A DNA stretch of 64,000 bases from Novosphingobium sp. PC22D (GCF_002556635.1 NZ_MWMO01000005.1:62001-126000), one strand, 5' to 3'. Counted from the first letter of the stretch, positions 28,712 to 38,569 are shown. The notes: generated from the sequence alone by a model not told the origin. Made by a program: numbers and translations.

Positions 28712-29158
28712 CTACGTTATCACCCGCAGGGCCCGCATCCGCGCGGTGTAGACGAGCAGCAGCACCGCGACGACCCAGATGACAACCTGCATGGCCGTGT
28801 TCGCGCCACCTTCGAGCGAGTCCGGAATATCAATGCTCCACTGGTAGAACGAACTGATCGCGAGTCCGATCAGCGAAACCGTGAAGCCGTGAAAGGCATA
28901 CCGGCTACGCAGCAGGAGCAGGACCGAGCCCGCCAGCGCGCCCCAGACGCCCAGCGCCCAGGCCGCCGTCACCCATATCGGAAAACTGTCGATAACCTGC
29001 ATCATCTCCGGGGGGAACTGCGCGAGATATTCCGGATCGCGCAGGTTGGTCATCACGTAGTCATAGCAGCCGTAAGCATTCCACAGCAGGCTGACGCCGC
29101 CAACGACCCACAAGTGCCATGGCGATATCCGTCGACCGGGAAGGATCCTTCCACTCAC
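28712..29158 (-). CDS. Four-helix membrane protein, unknown function
   Basis: 148 aa with four hydrophobic helices (about 14-30, 62-82, 88-108 and 122-140). The loop after helix 1 carries MTNLRDPEYLAQFPPEMMQVIDSFP. No motif I recognise beyond a resemblance to small hypothetical membrane proteins of sphingomonads. It converges on the glycosyltransferase gene (23 bp apart) and is divergent from rarA. Confidence 0.75.
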   Translation of the reverse strand: MSGRILPGRRISPWHLWVVGGVSLLWNAYGCYDYVMTNLRDPEYLAQFPPEMMQVIDSFPIWVTAAWALGVWGALAGSVLLLLRSRYAFHGFTVSLIGLAISSFYQWSIDIPDSLEGGANTAMQVVIWVVAVLLLVYTARMRALRVIT

Positions 29159-29248
29159 ATGCGCCCCCTACTTCGGCTTTCCCGTATCCAACGTTAAGCA
29201 TGTCGCGGCGGCAGTGCAATCGCGGCGCCGGATCGCTAACTAAGTGTC

Positions 29249-30577
29249 ATGCCAGACTTGTTTGCCGACGATCCGCCGCCCAGCACGACACCCGAGAGCG
29301 TCAGGGACGACGCGCCGCTTGCCGATCGGCTGCGCCCGCGCGCGCTCGACGAAGTGGTCGGGCAGGACCATCTCACCGGCCCGGAAGGCGCGATCGGCCG
29401 CATGGTCGCGGCGGGGCGGCTGTCCTCGATGATCCTGTGGGGTCCGCCCGGCACCGGCAAGACCAGCATCGCCCGCCTGCTTGCCGCCGCCGTGGGCATG
29501 CGCTTCGCTGCGGTGAGCGCGGTCTTCTCGGGCGTCGCCGACCTCAAGAAGGCCTTCGCCGAGGCCGAGACCGCCGCCCGGGCGGGACAGCGCACCTTGC
29601 TGTTCGTCGACGAGATCCACCGCTTCAATCGCGCCCAGCAGGACGGCTTCCTGCCTTTCGTCGAACGCGGCACGGTGACACTTGTCGGCGCGACCACCGA
29701 GAACCCGAGCTTCGCGCTCAACGCGGCGCTGCTCAGCCGCGCGCAAGTGCTGATCCTGCACCGGCTCGACGCCGCCGCGCTCGCCCGCCTGCTCGAGCGC
29801 GGCGAGGCGCTCGAGGGCCCGCTTCCGCTCGACGACGACGCGCGCGCCGCGCTCGTCGCGTCGGCCGACGGGGACGGCCGCTTCCTGCTCAACCAGGCCG
29901 AGACGCTCTATGCCGCGAAGCTGGACACGCCGCTGGGGCCCGCCGAACTCGGCGCGTTCCTGCAGCGCCGCGTCGCCGTGTACGACAAGGACCGGGACGG
30001 ACACTACAACCTGATCTCGGCGCTGCACAAATCGCTGCGCGGCTCGGACCCGCAGGCCGCGCTCTACTATCTCGCGAGGATGATCACCGCGGGCGAGGAA
30101 CCGCTCTACGTGCTGCGCCGGCTGGTGCGCTTCGCCTCGGAGGATATCGGCCTCGCCGATCCGCAAGCGCTGGTCCAATGCCTCGCCGCCAAGGATTCCT
30201 ACGAGTTTCTCGGTTCGCCCGAAGGCGAACTCGCGATCGCGCAGGCTTGCCTCTATTGCGCCACCGCGCCCAAATCGAACGCGGCCTATGTCGCGCAGAA
30301 GGCCGCGTGGAAGAGCGCCCGCGAGACCGGCTCGCTCGCGCCGCCCGCCAATATCCTCAACGCGCCCACCAAGCTGATGAAGGACATCGGCTATGGCGCC
30401 GACTATGCCTACGACCACGATGCCGAGGACGGCTTTTCCGGCGCGGACTACTGGCCCGAGGATATGGCGCCGCAGACCTACTACGACCCGGTCGAGCGCG
30501 GCTTCGAGCGCGAGATCAGGAAGCGGCTCGAGTGGTGGGCGAAAAAGCGTAGCGAACGGCGCGGCGAGGCGGATTGA
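29249..30577 (+). CDS. rarA: Replication-associated recombination protein RarA (MgsA)
   Basis: 442 aa AAA+ ATPase acting at stalled replication forks. LADRLRPRALDEVVGQDHL is the N-terminal clamp-loader-like box, Walker A is WGPPGTGKTS, Walker B LLFVDEIHRFNRAQQD, sensor 1 LVGATTENPSFALNAAL, and the C-terminal tetramerisation domain includes KSLRGSDPQAALYYLARM and FASEDIGLADP. Length matches the family. Confidence 0.96.
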   Translation: MPDLFADDPPPSTTPESVRDDAPLADRLRPRALDEVVGQDHLTGPEGAIGRMVAAGRLSSMILWGPPGTGKTSIARLLAAAVGMRFAAVSAVFSGVADLKKAFAEAETAARAGQRTLLFVDEIHRFNRAQQDGFLPFVERGTVTLVGATTENPSFALNAALLSRAQVLILHRLDAAALARLLERGEALEGPLPLDDDARAALVASADGDGRFLLNQAETLYAAKLDTPLGPAELGAFLQRRVAVYDKDRDGHYNLISALHKSLRGSDPQAALYYLARMITAGEEPLYVLRRLVRFASEDIGLADPQALVQCLAAKDSYEFLGSPEGELAIAQACLYCATAPKSNAAYVAQKAAWKSARETGSLAPPANILNAPTKLMKDIGYGADYAYDHDAEDGFSGADYWPEDMAPQTYYDPVERGFEREIRKRLEWWAKKRSERRGEAD

Positions 30578-31458
30578 GCGGGCGGTTCAGCCATTTCGTC
30601 GCGATCGACTGGTCGGGCGCGCAAGGCGAGCGGCAGAAGGGCATCGCCGTGGCCATGGCGGATGCCCGGGGCGGCGCGCCGGTCCTGCTGGACCGCGCCT
30701 GGAGCCGCCCTGCGGTGCTCGCCTTTCTGCGCGAGGATCTGCCCGACGACAGTCTCGTCGGGCTCGACCTCGGCATCTCGCTGCCTTTCGTCGATGCCGG
30801 AGGTTTTTTCCCCGACTGGCCGGACGATCCGCCCGACGCCCGCGCGCTCTGGGCCCTGGTCGATGCGATCTGCGCCGACGACCCGCACTTGTCGGCGGGC
30901 AGCTTCGTCGACCATCCCGAGCTGGCGCGGTATTTCCGCCGCCATGGCGGCCGCGAGGGGGAGCGCTTCCATCTGCCCGGCGCGCCGCACCGCCGCGGCC
31001 GCTTCCGCGTCACCGAAGCCGCGCAGGAGCGGCTAGGCTGCAAGCCCTACTCCAACTTCAACCTCGTCGGCGCCGCGCAGGTCGGCAAATCGAGCCTGAC
31101 CGGCATGCGCGTGCTGCACCGGCTGGAAGGCGCGATCCCGGTGTGGCCGATCGACGGCCTCGCCCTGCCCCGGCACGGCTCGGTGATCGTCGAGATCTAC
31201 ACCGCGATCGCCTCGGTCGAGGCGCGGCGGCGCGCCGGCCGATCCAAGATCCGCGACGCCGCCGATCTCGACGCCGCGCTGGGCGCGCTCGGCTCGGCCG
31301 CCAGCGGCCTTGCCGGGCCGCTCGACGATCATGCCAGCGACGCGATCCTGACGGCGGCCTGGCTGCGGCTGCGCGCCGACGACCCGGCCTTGTGGCACCC
31401 GCGCGAACTGACCGAGCCGATCGCGCGCACCGAGGGGTGGACCTTCGGCGCCCCGTGA
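30574..31458 (+). CDS. DUF429-like protein (RNase H fold), unknown function
   Basis: 294 aa. The start is TTG at 30574, overlapping the rarA stop by 4 bp; no better start lies close. [34 protein letters not shown] and the C-terminal LDDHASDAILTAAWLR place acidic residues as in RNase H-like DUF429 proteins. The conserved VGAAQVGKSSLTGMRVLHRLEG is also in this family. Activity unknown; it is translationally coupled to rarA. Confidence 0.75.
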   Translation: MSGRFSHFVAIDWSGAQGERQKGIAVAMADARGGAPVLLDRAWSRPAVLAFLREDLPDDSLVGLDLGISLPFVDAGGFFPDWPDDPPDARALWALVDAICADDPHLSAGSFVDHPELARYFRRHGGREGERFHLPGAPHRRGRFRVTEAAQERLGCKPYSNFNLVGAAQVGKSSLTGMRVLHRLEGAIPVWPIDGLALPRHGSVIVEIYTAIASVEARRRAGRSKIRDAADLDAALGALGSAASGLAGPLDDHASDAILTAAWLRLRADDPALWHPRELTEPIARTEGWTFGAP

Positions 31459-31531
31459 CGCACAACGGGCTCACCACGGGGCCCGGTCTTCCTCCGGCGC
31501 CCCCTCCCTATCCGGGTCGAGGGGAAGAGAC

Positions 31532-33259
31532 ATGATGAGACACCTGTTCGCCGGCGCAGCCGCACTCGCGCTCGCCGGTTGCGCGGCAACGCTGCCGATG
31601 GCCGAGAGCGCCGCGCCCTCCGCCAGCGCCGCCCGGCAGGCATGGGGCGATTTCGTCCGGACCACGCTCAAGGGCTGGTGGGAGATCGATCCCGCCTTCG
31701 CGATCTATCAGGGCGCGCACGAATACGACGGACGTCTGCCCGACTGGAGCGAGGCGGGGCTTGACAAGACAGGCGCCTTCTACCGCTCGGTCATCGCCGA
31801 TGCCGAAGCGTACGAGGATCTCTCCCCGGCCGACGCCTTCGAGCGCGACTATCTGGTGCAGGTCGCCAAGGGCCGGCTGTTCTGGCTGGAGGACGCCGAC
31901 CAGCCGCACACCAATCCCGCCTACTACGTCGGCGGCGGGCTCGATCCCAACGTCTACGTCAGCCGCAATTATGCCGACAAGCCGACGCGGATGAAGGCGA
32001 TGATCGCCTTCTTCAAGGCGGTGCCGCAGGCGGCGGCGAACATCCGCGCGAACCTCGAGACCCCGCTGCCAGCGAGCTTCATCAAGTATGGCGTCGCCGG
32101 CTTCGGCGGCTTTGCCGAGTACTACAAGGGCGATGCCCGCGCCGCCTTCGCCGACGTCGACGATCCGGCGCTGCAGGCCGAGTTCAAGGCTGCTTCCGAA
32201 GCCGCCTCGCAATCGATGCGGCAGCTTGCCGACTGGCTCGAAGGTCAAAAGCCCACGGCCACGCAGGACTTCGCGCTGGGCGCCGAGCGCTTCTCGCGGA
32301 TGCTTTCGGCGACCGAGGCGGTGGACATCTCGCTCGACGAACTCGAACGCGCCGGCCGCGCCGACCTCGCGCGCAACCAGGCCGCGCTCAAGCAGGCCTG
32401 CGGCCAGTTCGCGCCGGGCAAGACCATCGCGCAGTGCTTCGACAAGCTCAATGCCGACAAGCCCGCCGACGGCCCGGTCGCCGAGGCGCGCCGCCAGATC
32501 CCGGTGCTCACCGCCTTCGTGCGCAAGAACGACCTCGTCACCATTCCCGGCACCGAAAAGGCGCTCGTCGAGGAAAGTCCGCCCTACAACCGGCAGAACT
32601 CGGCCTACATCGACCCGCCCGGACCGTACGAGAAGGGCATCCCTTCGATCTACTACATCTCGCCGCCCGACCCGGCCTGGCCGCAGGACAAGCAGCGCGA
32701 CTACATTCCGGGCAAGGACGACCTCCTGTTCACCAGCGTGCACGAAGTCATGCCCGGTCACTTCCTGCAATTCCTCCATTCGAACCGCTCGCCCTCGTGG
32801 ATCGGGCGGCTGTTCGTCGGCTATGCCTTCGCCGAGGGCTGGGCCCACTATTCCGAGGAGATGATGTGGGAAGCCGGCCTCGGCGACGGCGATCCGGGCG
32901 TTCACGTCGGCCAGCTTTCGAACGCGCTGCTGCGCAACTGCCGCTTCCTCTCGGCGATCGGCCTGCACGCGCGCGGGATGACCCAGGCGCAGTCGCAGGC
33001 AATGTTCGAGAACGAGTGCTACCAGGCGGAAGGCACCGCCGAACAGCAGGCCGCGCGCGGCACTTATGATCCGGCCTATCTCAACTATACGCTCGGCAAG
33101 CTGATGATCCGCAAGCTGCGCGCCGACTGGACCGCGTCGCGCGGCGGCAAGACCGCGTGGAAGGCGTTCCACGACGCGTTCCTCGGCTACGGCGGCCCGC
33201 CCATCCCGCTCGTGCGCCGCGCGATGATGAACGAACCCGAACCGCGCGCGGTATTTTGA
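31532..33259 (+). CDS. DUF885 metallopeptidase-like lipoprotein
   Basis: 575 aa. Lipoprotein signal MMRHLFAGAAALALAGCAATL, with cysteine in the LAGC box. The zinc site is HEVMPGH (H404, E405, H410) with FAEGWAHYSEEMM downstream as the third ligand region. DUF885 proteins resemble carboxypeptidase Taq/M3-like enzymes and are predicted periplasmic here. RBS GAGGGGAAGAG precedes the ATG. The next feature is the tRNA used by the island. Confidence 0.9.
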   Translation: MMRHLFAGAAALALAGCAATLPMAESAAPSASAARQAWGDFVRTTLKGWWEIDPAFAIYQGAHEYDGRLPDWSEAGLDKTGAFYRSVIADAEAYEDLSPADAFERDYLVQVAKGRLFWLEDADQPHTNPAYYVGGGLDPNVYVSRNYADKPTRMKAMIAFFKAVPQAAANIRANLETPLPASFIKYGVAGFGGFAEYYKGDARAAFADVDDPALQAEFKAASEAASQSMRQLADWLEGQKPTATQDFALGAERFSRMLSATEAVDISLDELERAGRADLARNQAALKQACGQFAPGKTIAQCFDKLNADKPADGPVAEARRQIPVLTAFVRKNDLVTIPGTEKALVEESPPYNRQNSAYIDPPGPYEKGIPSIYYISPPDPAWPQDKQRDYIPGKDDLLFTSVHEVMPGHFLQFLHSNRSPSWIGRLFVGYAFAEGWAHYSEEMMWEAGLGDGDPGVHVGQLSNALLRNCRFLSAIGLHARGMTQAQSQAMFENECYQAEGTAEQQAARGTYDPAYLNYTLGKLMIRKLRADWTASRGGKTAWKAFHDAFLGYGGPPIPLVRRAMMNEPEPRAVF

Positions 33260-33349
33260 TCAAGCCGCCCGCCGAAACCCACTGGACCGGCGCCCCCGCC
33301 GCTTGGTAAGGGCGCCGAACCGCATCGGCGCCCACCCGCCGAAAGCCGG

Positions 33350-33426
<77 letters not shown>

Positions 33427-33471
33427 GTTTTTCAATGTCTTAGAGGCCTTTTTGCTGCCGCAGAAGCGAAC

Positions 33472-33490
33472 GGGGTAACGCTGGGGTTAC
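33472..33490 (+). promoter_or_regulatory. Left integrase arm-type site candidate
   Basis: GGGGTAACGCTGGGGTTAC is exactly repeated at 53356-53374 in the same orientation. It consists of two GGGGTWAC units 11 bp apart and also an inverted GTAAC/GTTAC pair. It lies 46 bp inside the attL core. Confidence 0.65.
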
Positions 33491-33522
33491 TTTTCCACAA
33501 AATCGCGACCCTAGAAGAATGA

Positions 33523-33795
33523 GTGGCGTTTGCGACTTCGGAAGCTCGTGACAATCTAGCCACCCGCAATGAGATTGTTCGCTCAAGTCGGCGGTTCGGC
33601 AGGGCAATCTGGAAACGATGGAGCGGCTATCATCAGCGCAGCCTGGTCGAAACAAAAATGCATTGCTTCAAACTGCTGGGCGAGCGGATCATGGCACGAG
33701 ACTTCGATCGCCAGGTCGCTGAAATGCAAATCCGCGCCGCCATCCTCAACCGCTCCACCGCGCTCGGAAGGCCCCAAAGTCAGCGTGTCGCGTAA
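33523..33795 (+). pseudogene. IS5-family transposase remnant (C-terminal fragment)
   Basis: The open frame encodes up to 90 residues, of which the last 60 or so (AIWKRWSGYHQRSLVETKMH, CFKLLGERIMARDFDRQVAE, then AAILNRSTALGRPQSQRVA) are the conserved end of IS5-family DDE transposases. The catalytic part and terminal repeats are missing, so it is a dead fragment. It lies between attL and cas3, where the cas promoter would be expected. The region 33427-33908 holds nothing else I recognise. Confidence 0.8.
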
Positions 33796-33908
33796 TCGAT
33801 GTCTTCAAAGGCCAACTGCTGCTCTGCGACCGATTGGCGGAACAAAGCCGTACCACCTCAGACAAAGCCGATTGCTACATAGTGTTCCTTGCGATTACCA
33901 AGGACGCG

Positions 33909-36464
33909 ATGGATCAATTTCGGGCTGAAACACCTTTCGCCTGGGCCAAGCTCGATGCGACCGGCGCTCTCCCGTTATCCGATCATGGGGCGGACGTCGG
34001 CGCGACGCTGGGTTCGCTGCTGGAACAACCGCACTGGATCGCGCTTCTGGAACATGCAGCGCAGCGTCCGCTTTCGACGCTCGATGTGGAACGGCTGCGC
34101 GTGCTGGCCTATCTGCACGATCTAGGGAAAGCCAATCGCGGGTTCTGGGCCCGCCAGTTCGCCGAATCGCCCATTGTTGGACACACCAACGAAACCGGCG
34201 CGTTGTTCTTTTCCCGCCTTGCCCACGAGCCCGCCGTCGCCCCGCTCAATGCCCTGATAGACCATTGGAGGTGCTGGGAACATTTTTTGGCGGTGATGGC
34301 GCACCACGGCACGCCCTTGCGCGCCTATACGTCTGAAACGAAAATGCTCGAACCGGGCAATCGGCCCCAGAACTGGCAGGCCGATGCGCATTACGACCCG
34401 ATGGCGCAGCTCGCGGCGCTTATGGGCGATGTCGCACAGCGGTTTCCGGCAGCGTTCGGGCCGGGACGACACCTGCCCGACAATCCCGCCTTCGTCGCAC
34501 TGCTGGGCGGGATGGTGACGCTGACCGACTGGCTCGGCTCGGACCCCGCGCTGTTCCCCGTTGCCGAACCGCATCTGGAAATGCGGGAGCACCTGCGCGC
34601 GGTCTCGGCACCGGCGGCGATCCACTCACGCGGGCTGGCTCACGAAACTATCGTGGTGCGCAATTTCCACGAGGCATTCGGCTTCGGCCCGCGCGGCGCA
34701 CAAGCAGAGGCGAACGATCCGGCGTTGGGGCGCATCGCTCTGCTGGAAGCGGAGACAGGTTCCGGCAAGACGGAGGCCGCGATCTGGCGCTGGCTGGCCT
34801 TGCGTGAGGCAGGAGCCGTTGATGGCCTCTACTTCGCCTTACCCACCCGCGCGGCGGCAGTGCAGTTGCACGGTCGCATTAACGCAGTGCTCGAACGATT
34901 GACCGGCGGCGCGGTCAACGCCGTCCTTGCTGTTCCGGGCTACATCCGCTCAGGCACGGATGAGGCGAACCGGGCGCGCGACGACGACGGGCGCTTGCTA
35001 CCAGGCTTCGATGTTGTCTGGCCGGATGCACAGGCGAATGACGGACGTTGGGCCGCCGAACACCCGAAGCGCTTCCTGGCCGCGCGTGTGGCGGTGGGAA
35101 CAATCGATCAAGCGCTCATGGCTGGCCTGAAGTTGCACCACGCGCATTTCCGGGCGGCGATGCTGGCCCGCAGCCTGCTGGTCGTGGATGAAGTGCACAG
35201 TTCCGATCATTTCATGGGCGAGGTGCTGCGCGCGGTCTTGCGCAATCACACCACGCTCGGCGGTCACGCCCTGCTACTTTCGGCAACGCTCACCGCCGAG
35301 ATGCGCGCAAGATTGCTCGATCCGTTCGCCCACACGCTCGCATTTCCTGCGCTGGATGAAGCTGTGGCGACGCCTTATCCCGCGCTGTCGGGGTCGCACG
35401 CGCCGCCCCGCCCGGTCGGAAGCGATGGGAGGCGGGAAAAGACGGTAAAGCTGACGCTGCTCGGCGCGATGGACGATCCTCAAGGAATCGCGGAGCAGGC
35501 GGTGGAGGCAGCGCGAAAGGGCGCCTCGGTGCTGGTCGTGCGCAACAGCGTGAACGGAGCGGTCGCGGTCGCGCAGGCTTTGGAGGAACTCGCTCCCGAA
35601 CTGGTGTTTCGGGCCGGGCACGTCGCCACGCTTCACCACAGCCGCTTCGCCCCCGATGACAGGCGGCTGCTGGACGGGGCGGTGGAAGCCGCGTTCGGCA
35701 AGGGCCGCAGCTCGAAGGGCCGCATCCTGTGTGGAACCCAGACGCTCGAGCAAAGCCTCGACATCGACGCCGACCTGCTGCTGACCGACCTTGCCCCGAT
35801 GGACGTGCTGCTGCAGCGTATCGGCCGCCTGCATCGCCACGAGCGGCGCGACCGGGGCACGTTCCTGCACGCTGAAGCCATCATCCTTACCCCTAACGAG
35901 CGCGACCTTTCCCGCTATCTCGGCCGGGTGCGTGACCGGCACGGGCTTGGCCCCAGGGCCGATGGCGGCGGCGTCTATCCCGACATGCTCGCGATCGAGG
36001 CAACATGGCGGCTGATCGAAACCCATGCCGAAATCGCCATCCCGGCAGACAATCGCCGCCTTGTGGAAGAGGCGCTTCACCCGGATCGGGCCGAAGCGCT
36101 CCAGCAGGAACTTGGCACCGACTGGATGAACCACCTTGCACAACAACAGGGCATATACATTGCCGACCGGCAAGCCGCCCACGCCGCTTCGCTGGACGTG
36201 CGGACACCATTCAGCGAGCTGGCCTTTCCCAAGGACATGGCAATCGCGACCAGGCTTGGTGCGCGGGACAGGCTGGCGATGTTCGATCCGCCGGTAACGG
36301 GACCGTTCGGGACGCAAGTTGATCGCATGACCGTGCCCGATTGGATGGCGCAAGGTATTGCGGCTGAGGCAATGCCGGAAGTTCTTATATCCGGCGACGT
36401 CTTGCGCTTTGCCTGGGATGCGGCCCGGTTCATTTATGACCGCTTCGGTTTACGGCGAGAATGA
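33909..36464 (+). CDS. cas3: CRISPR-associated helicase-nuclease Cas3 (type I-E)
   Basis: 851 aa from ATG 33909, preceded by AAGGAC; the frame is open to a TTG at 33834 but without RBS. The HD nuclease domain has LSDHGADV (D25, H26), YLHDLGKANRGFWARQF (H70, D71), GHTNETG (H92), VMAHHGTP (H132, H133) and DWLGSD (about 207-212). The SF2 helicase has Walker A ETGSGKT (282-288), DEVH (427-430), SAT (458-460) and the motif V/VI region with EQSLDIDADLLLTD and LQRIGRLHRH. It nicks and degrades DNA bound by Cascade. First gene of the cas operon, 75 bp ahead of cas8e. Confidence 0.96.
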   Translation: MDQFRAETPFAWAKLDATGALPLSDHGADVGATLGSLLEQPHWIALLEHAAQRPLSTLDVERLRVLAYLHDLGKANRGFWARQFAESPIVGHTNETGALFFSRLAHEPAVAPLNALIDHWRCWEHFLAVMAHHGTPLRAYTSETKMLEPGNRPQNWQADAHYDPMAQLAALMGDVAQRFPAAFGPGRHLPDNPAFVALLGGMVTLTDWLGSDPALFPVAEPHLEMREHLRAVSAPAAIHSRGLAHETIVVRNFHEAFGFGPRGAQAEANDPALGRIALLEAETGSGKTEAAIWRWLALREAGAVDGLYFALPTRAAAVQLHGRINAVLERLTGGAVNAVLAVPGYIRSGTDEANRARDDDGRLLPGFDVVWPDAQANDGRWAAEHPKRFLAARVAVGTIDQALMAGLKLHHAHFRAAMLARSLLVVDEVHSSDHFMGEVLRAVLRNHTTLGGHALLLSATLTAEMRARLLDPFAHTLAFPALDEAVATPYPALSGSHAPPRPVGSDGRREKTVKLTLLGAMDDPQGIAEQAVEAARKGASVLVVRNSVNGAVAVAQALEELAPELVFRAGHVATLHHSRFAPDDRRLLDGAVEAAFGKGRSSKGRILCGTQTLEQSLDIDADLLLTDLAPMDVLLQRIGRLHRHERRDRGTFLHAEAIILTPNERDLSRYLGRVRDRHGLGPRADGGGVYPDMLAIEATWRLIETHAEIAIPADNRRLVEEALHPDRAEALQQELGTDWMNHLAQQQGIYIADRQAAHAASLDVRTPFSELAFPKDMAIATRLGARDRLAMFDPPVTGPFGTQVDRMTVPDWMAQGIAAEAMPEVLISGDVLRFAWDAARFIYDRFGLRRE

Positions 36465-36539
36465 ATTGCTCGCCTGAATTGTCCGATGCCTCTTGTCGTA
36501 CCCCACTTTCTGAAGTTAAATCAGGTGTCGGGGGAATTC

Positions 36540-38030
36540 ATGATCAGATGGCAGGAAATATCTGCACATGTCGCCGAGGGTGATCTCTTTCACCTGCTAG
36601 CCGCGCTTTCGCGCGGCGAAGTGGAGAGCTTCCCCGCTCTGCGTCCGCATCAGCGGCAGGCGTGGCATTCGTTTCTGGTGCAATGCGCAGCGATGGCGCT
36701 GATCCGCGCGGGGCAGCGCACCCTGCCGACCGACCCGGCGCTCTGGCGCGCGTTGCTGATCGGCCTGACTCCCGAATGGCCCAAAGGCGAGGCGTGGGAG
36801 CTGGTGGGCGGGGACTGGCTGGAGCCCGCCCTGCTGCAACCGCCGCTGGAAACGGCGGGCGAGTGCAAGGATTTCAAGACCACCCTCGAAACCGCCGACG
36901 AACTCGACATGCTCGTCACCTCGCGCAACCACGATGTGAAGGCAGCGCGGATCGGCGCCGGGCGCGATGATGACTGGCTGTTCGCGTTGGTCACTCTGCA
37001 AACGATGCAGGGGGTTTACGGCGCGAGCAATTACGGCATCTCGAGGATGAACAAAGGCTACGGCAACCGGATGGCGCTTGGCATCCAGCCTACCGGCAAC
37101 CTGTCCGCCGCATTCGCGCGGGACGTGAGAAGACTTGTCGATACAGCGTCGAACGACGCGAGTTCAGGCAAGGGGATTGCCGCGCTCTGGGCCGTCCCGT
37201 GGGAAGGGACGCGGCAGTTGTCGTTCGCGCAGCTCGATCCCCTTTACGTCGATATCTGCCGCCGGGTGCGACTGGAACGTCGCGCGGACGGCACGCTTTG
37301 CGCGATGACGGCGGGTTCGAAAGTCGCGCGCGTGGCGGCGGCGGGGCTGAACGGCAACACCGGCGATCCGTGGGCGCCGATCCGCTTGTCTGACAACGCC
37401 AGCGTGTCAGCTTCGCCGGCCACGTTCGGCTATCGTAAGTTCACCGAACTACTCGACCGGACAAAGACTGGGCGGCCCCTGCTTTCCCTTCCCGCCGAAA
37501 CTGACGATGCCGAGGGGCTCGCCCTCGTCGCCACCGCGCTGGTCCGCGGACAGGGCAAGACCGAGGGCCTTCACCGTCGCGCCATTCCGGTTTCCCGGCG
37601 GCGCAAGAGCGGTCGGCTCGGCGATGTGTATCTCGACCGCATGGGGCAGGTGGCCCAGGTCCGTGCGGTCGAAGCGGGCGAAGTCCGCAAGCGCCTGCGG
37701 ATGGCGACGATGTCGCTGATGCAAGGCGGCCCGGCATCGCTGAGGCTGGACGACGATTCCAGCGCGCGTAAGTGCGAGCCGTGGTTGCAATCCTTCGAAC
37801 TCGGCGTTGATCGCGCCTTTTTCGATCCGGCCTTCTGGGACGAATTCGACGAGGCGGAAGGCAATCACCGCCTTGTCTGGCGCAAGACGCTCACTGATCT
37901 TGCCAACGACGTTTTCGAACAGGCCGCCGAAGCCGCTCCGCGCACCGACGTTCGCCGGATTCGGGCCCATGCGGTTGCCCGCAACATGCTGGACGCCACA
38001 CTGGCGGCCTATCTCAGGGAGGTTCGCTGA
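36540..38030 (+). CDS. cas8e: Cascade large subunit Cas8e (Cse1/CasA), variant form
   Basis: 496 aa from ATG 36540, chosen for the GGGGGA RBS 5 bp upstream; a start at 36486 has none. Position between cas3 and cse2 and the segments ALSRGEVESFPALRPHQ, LQTMQGVYGASNYGISRMNKG and DPWAPIRLSD match the Cse1 lineage found in many alphaproteobacteria rather than the E. coli form; the NLLxxPWIPV-type start is absent. The C-terminus (about 400-496) is helical, as in the four-helix bundle. It recognises PAM and recruits Cas3. The stop shares a base with the cas11 start. Confidence 0.9.
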   Translation: MIRWQEISAHVAEGDLFHLLAALSRGEVESFPALRPHQRQAWHSFLVQCAAMALIRAGQRTLPTDPALWRALLIGLTPEWPKGEAWELVGGDWLEPALLQPPLETAGECKDFKTTLETADELDMLVTSRNHDVKAARIGAGRDDDWLFALVTLQTMQGVYGASNYGISRMNKGYGNRMALGIQPTGNLSAAFARDVRRLVDTASNDASSGKGIAALWAVPWEGTRQLSFAQLDPLYVDICRRVRLERRADGTLCAMTAGSKVARVAAAGLNGNTGDPWAPIRLSDNASVSASPATFGYRKFTELLDRTKTGRPLLSLPAETDDAEGLALVATALVRGQGKTEGLHRRAIPVSRRRKSGRLGDVYLDRMGQVAQVRAVEAGEVRKRLRMATMSLMQGGPASLRLDDDSSARKCEPWLQSFELGVDRAFFDPAFWDEFDEAEGNHRLVWRKTLTDLANDVFEQAAEAAPRTDVRRIRAHAVARNMLDATLAAYLREVR

Positions 38031-38569
38031 TGAGCGTTGACGGCAGCGAAAGCAGCGCCCCGCCGAAAGATCCCGTCGCCTCCATCGGCGGCCAGTTGCC
38101 GCACCTTTCCACCGGCAACCGCTCCGCGCTGCGCCGCATGTTCCTGACCAAATCCGCCGACGCGGACGGCGTGGTCATGGGCCTGCTCAGCGCGGCTGAG
38201 GTGCCCGATGCCGAATGGCGCAGCCCTGCTTCGCTCAAGCGCTGGCGCCTGATTGCGCATGTCGCGGCGACCTTGTCGGGCACTGCGGGCGTGAACCCAC
38301 ATTCGCCCGTGCGTCCGCTGGGGCAGGCGCTCCACGCTGCCGGGCTTTCGGAGAACCGGTTGATGAGGCTCACCACTGCCCGCGGCCCCGCGCTTGTCGA
38401 CCAGATTGTGCGCACAGCGCGGTATTTGGCGCAGGCGGGCCAGACTCTGGTCGATCTGCGTTCCATCCGCGCGCTTGTCAGCGACCGCGCGGACATTGCC
38501 GAGGAAGCGCGCCTGCGCATCGCTCGCGATTACTATTCGGCTGCCTACAAAGCCAAGGAGAAAGCATGA
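38030..38569 (+). CDS. cse2: Cascade small subunit Cas11 (Cse2/CasB)
   Basis: 179 aa helical protein. STGNRSALRRMFLTKSADADGV matches the Cse2 N-terminal pattern (G-x-x-A-x-L-R-R), and the helical second half contains SENRLMRLTTARGPALVDQIV and LVDLRSIRALVSD. In Cascade two copies form the inner belly. The ATG overlaps the cas8e stop by 1 bp and the stop overlaps cas7 by 4 bp. Confidence 0.92.
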   Translation: MSVDGSESSAPPKDPVASIGGQLPHLSTGNRSALRRMFLTKSADADGVVMGLLSAAEVPDAEWRSPASLKRWRLIAHVAATLSGTAGVNPHSPVRPLGQALHAAGLSENRLMRLTTARGPALVDQIVRTARYLAQAGQTLVDLRSIRALVSDRADIAEEARLRIARDYYSAAYKAKEKA

